Shown: in pieces, positions 63,446-64,000 of the stretch | Layout: each line of letters starts with the position of its first letter | Position numbering within the stretch: position 1 is the first letter of the stretch | Source of the DNA: Azadirachta indica | Taxonomy: Eukaryota > Streptophyta > Magnoliopsida > Sapindales > Meliaceae | NCBI GenBank assembly: GCA_022749755.1 | Contig: CM040450.1 | Location: forward strand, 4,640,913-4,704,912 | Reading direction: 5' to 3' | Length of the DNA stretch: 64,000 bases | Translations under genes and position numbers: made by a program | The notes under the pieces: model-generated | What the model was told of the DNA's origin: nothing | The model's input: only the letters and a program-made list of their open reading frames with translations | Databases searched by the model: none

Positions 63446-63931
63446 ATGGCTGCAAAGTTAACAATTAATACTCAATTCGACGGATCATAGGAACGGATTC
63501 GGTAAGATAACGAGATATATATTGGTGGAGAGAGCATGCCATTGTGTGTGGATCGGGATATTTCATTCGAAAATTTTATGCAAATTGTGTACAGAGCACA
63601 TCAGATTAATCCTGCTAAGTGAAAAATTAAGGTAAAGACGATCTTTGTTGACACTGTATAAGGGTGGGGAGTGCCTCCTGTTCCTGCAAATATTAATAAT
63701 GAATTCACGTTCAAAGCATTAATGAACTCTAACAGTTTAGACTACTTATCGAATATGAGAGCATATTATGCACAATATTTGGACATGGAGCGAGTGGGAG
63801 AAACTGAACAAGCAAGACCACAAAATGACAATCATTTCACTGAGCCCAGGGAAATAGTTCCTCCGTTTAGGTCATCAAGGAGAAGTAATTATCTGAGTAC
63901 TCCACTTCCTCCAATCCCAACACAATTTTAG
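63446..63931 (+). pseudogene. Relic of a Mutator-like transposase N-terminal region
   Basis: One reading frame from ATG 63446 to TAG 63931 is broken by four stop codons in the first half: TAG 63488-63490, TAA 63503-63505, TGA 63620-63622 and TAA 63659-63661. Reading across the stops gives the N-terminal layout of plant MULE transposases: a short start, IYIGGESMPLCVDRDISFEN (PB1-like part), YRAHQINP, then GWGVPPVPANINNEFTF and a Ser/Pro-rich linker. No frameshift is seen. The zinc-finger and catalytic parts would lie beyond the window or are lost. The call rests on my recall of MULE proteins. Confidence 0.55.
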
Positions 63932-64000
63932 TATAGTAGGCAATTCTAGTGTCCTGATGTAACAGACCATTTACGTCCATCAATGCAAAACGAAAAGCAG

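Overview
This is nuclear DNA from a flowering plant, very probably a eudicot of the rosid type. Genes have many short exons with GT..AG borders, introns and spacers are strongly A+T rich, and there are plastid-targeted proteins, a GRAS regulator, an alpha-expansin, a BAHD acyltransferase and transposon relics. The proteins read like those of a woody rosid such as Citrus, but the species cannot be proven from the sequence.

Layout. (1) 427-3459 (+): plastid NAD(P)-binding Rossmann protein. (2) 4020-7600 (+): plastid YidD-like protein in four exons. Its 2.9 kb last intron holds a complete-length, intronless BAHD acyltransferase (5119-6540, +) broken by one TAG codon. (3) 11727-13979 (-): GRAS protein of the SCL9/SCL14 group. 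(4) 15950-18941 (-): decayed telomere-repeat-binding (TRP/TBP1-type) gene that keeps its introns but has frameshifts, a stop and a lost Myb exon. (5) 22266-26152 (-): oxysterol-binding-protein-related protein, ORP3 type. (6) 30214-33569 (+): rhomboid protease, RBL1 type. (7) 35389-42802 (+): plastid exoribonuclease RNR1. (8) 42803-55645: about 12.8 kb of A+T-rich, gene-poor DNA with small transposons. (9) 55646-57257 (+): alpha-expansin. (10) 59619-59690 (-): tRNA-Lys(UUU). (11) 60586-62379 (-): soluble ABC ATPase of the ABCI19/20/21 group. (12) 63446-63931 (+): relic of a Mutator-like transposase N-terminus at the window edge.

The genes are independent units, not an operon. Three (the NAD(P)-binding protein, YidD, RNR1) serve the plastid. 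From memory of Arabidopsis locus order (not checked), NAD(P)-binding/RNR1/expansin/ABCI20 neighbour each other on chromosome 5, and GRAS/TRP1/ORP3 form another neighbourhood. The window therefore looks like an ancient collinear block. In that light the TRP relic is probably a gene that died in place.

Mobile DNA. A 1,162 bp Mutator-type non-autonomous element with long inverted ends and near-perfect 9 bp target duplications sits about 150 bp upstream of the RNR1 start codon. A family of small elements with ends like GGGATAATAACATT...GTCCC occurs three times within 2.2 kb at 50.0-52.2 kb and probably again near 62.7 kb. A tRNA-derived SINE-like piece lies near 48.4-48.6 kb. I found no CRISPR, prophage or otherwise exotic system. 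The most unusual items are the nested near-intact acyltransferase, the dead TRP gene and the RNR1-promoter transposon.
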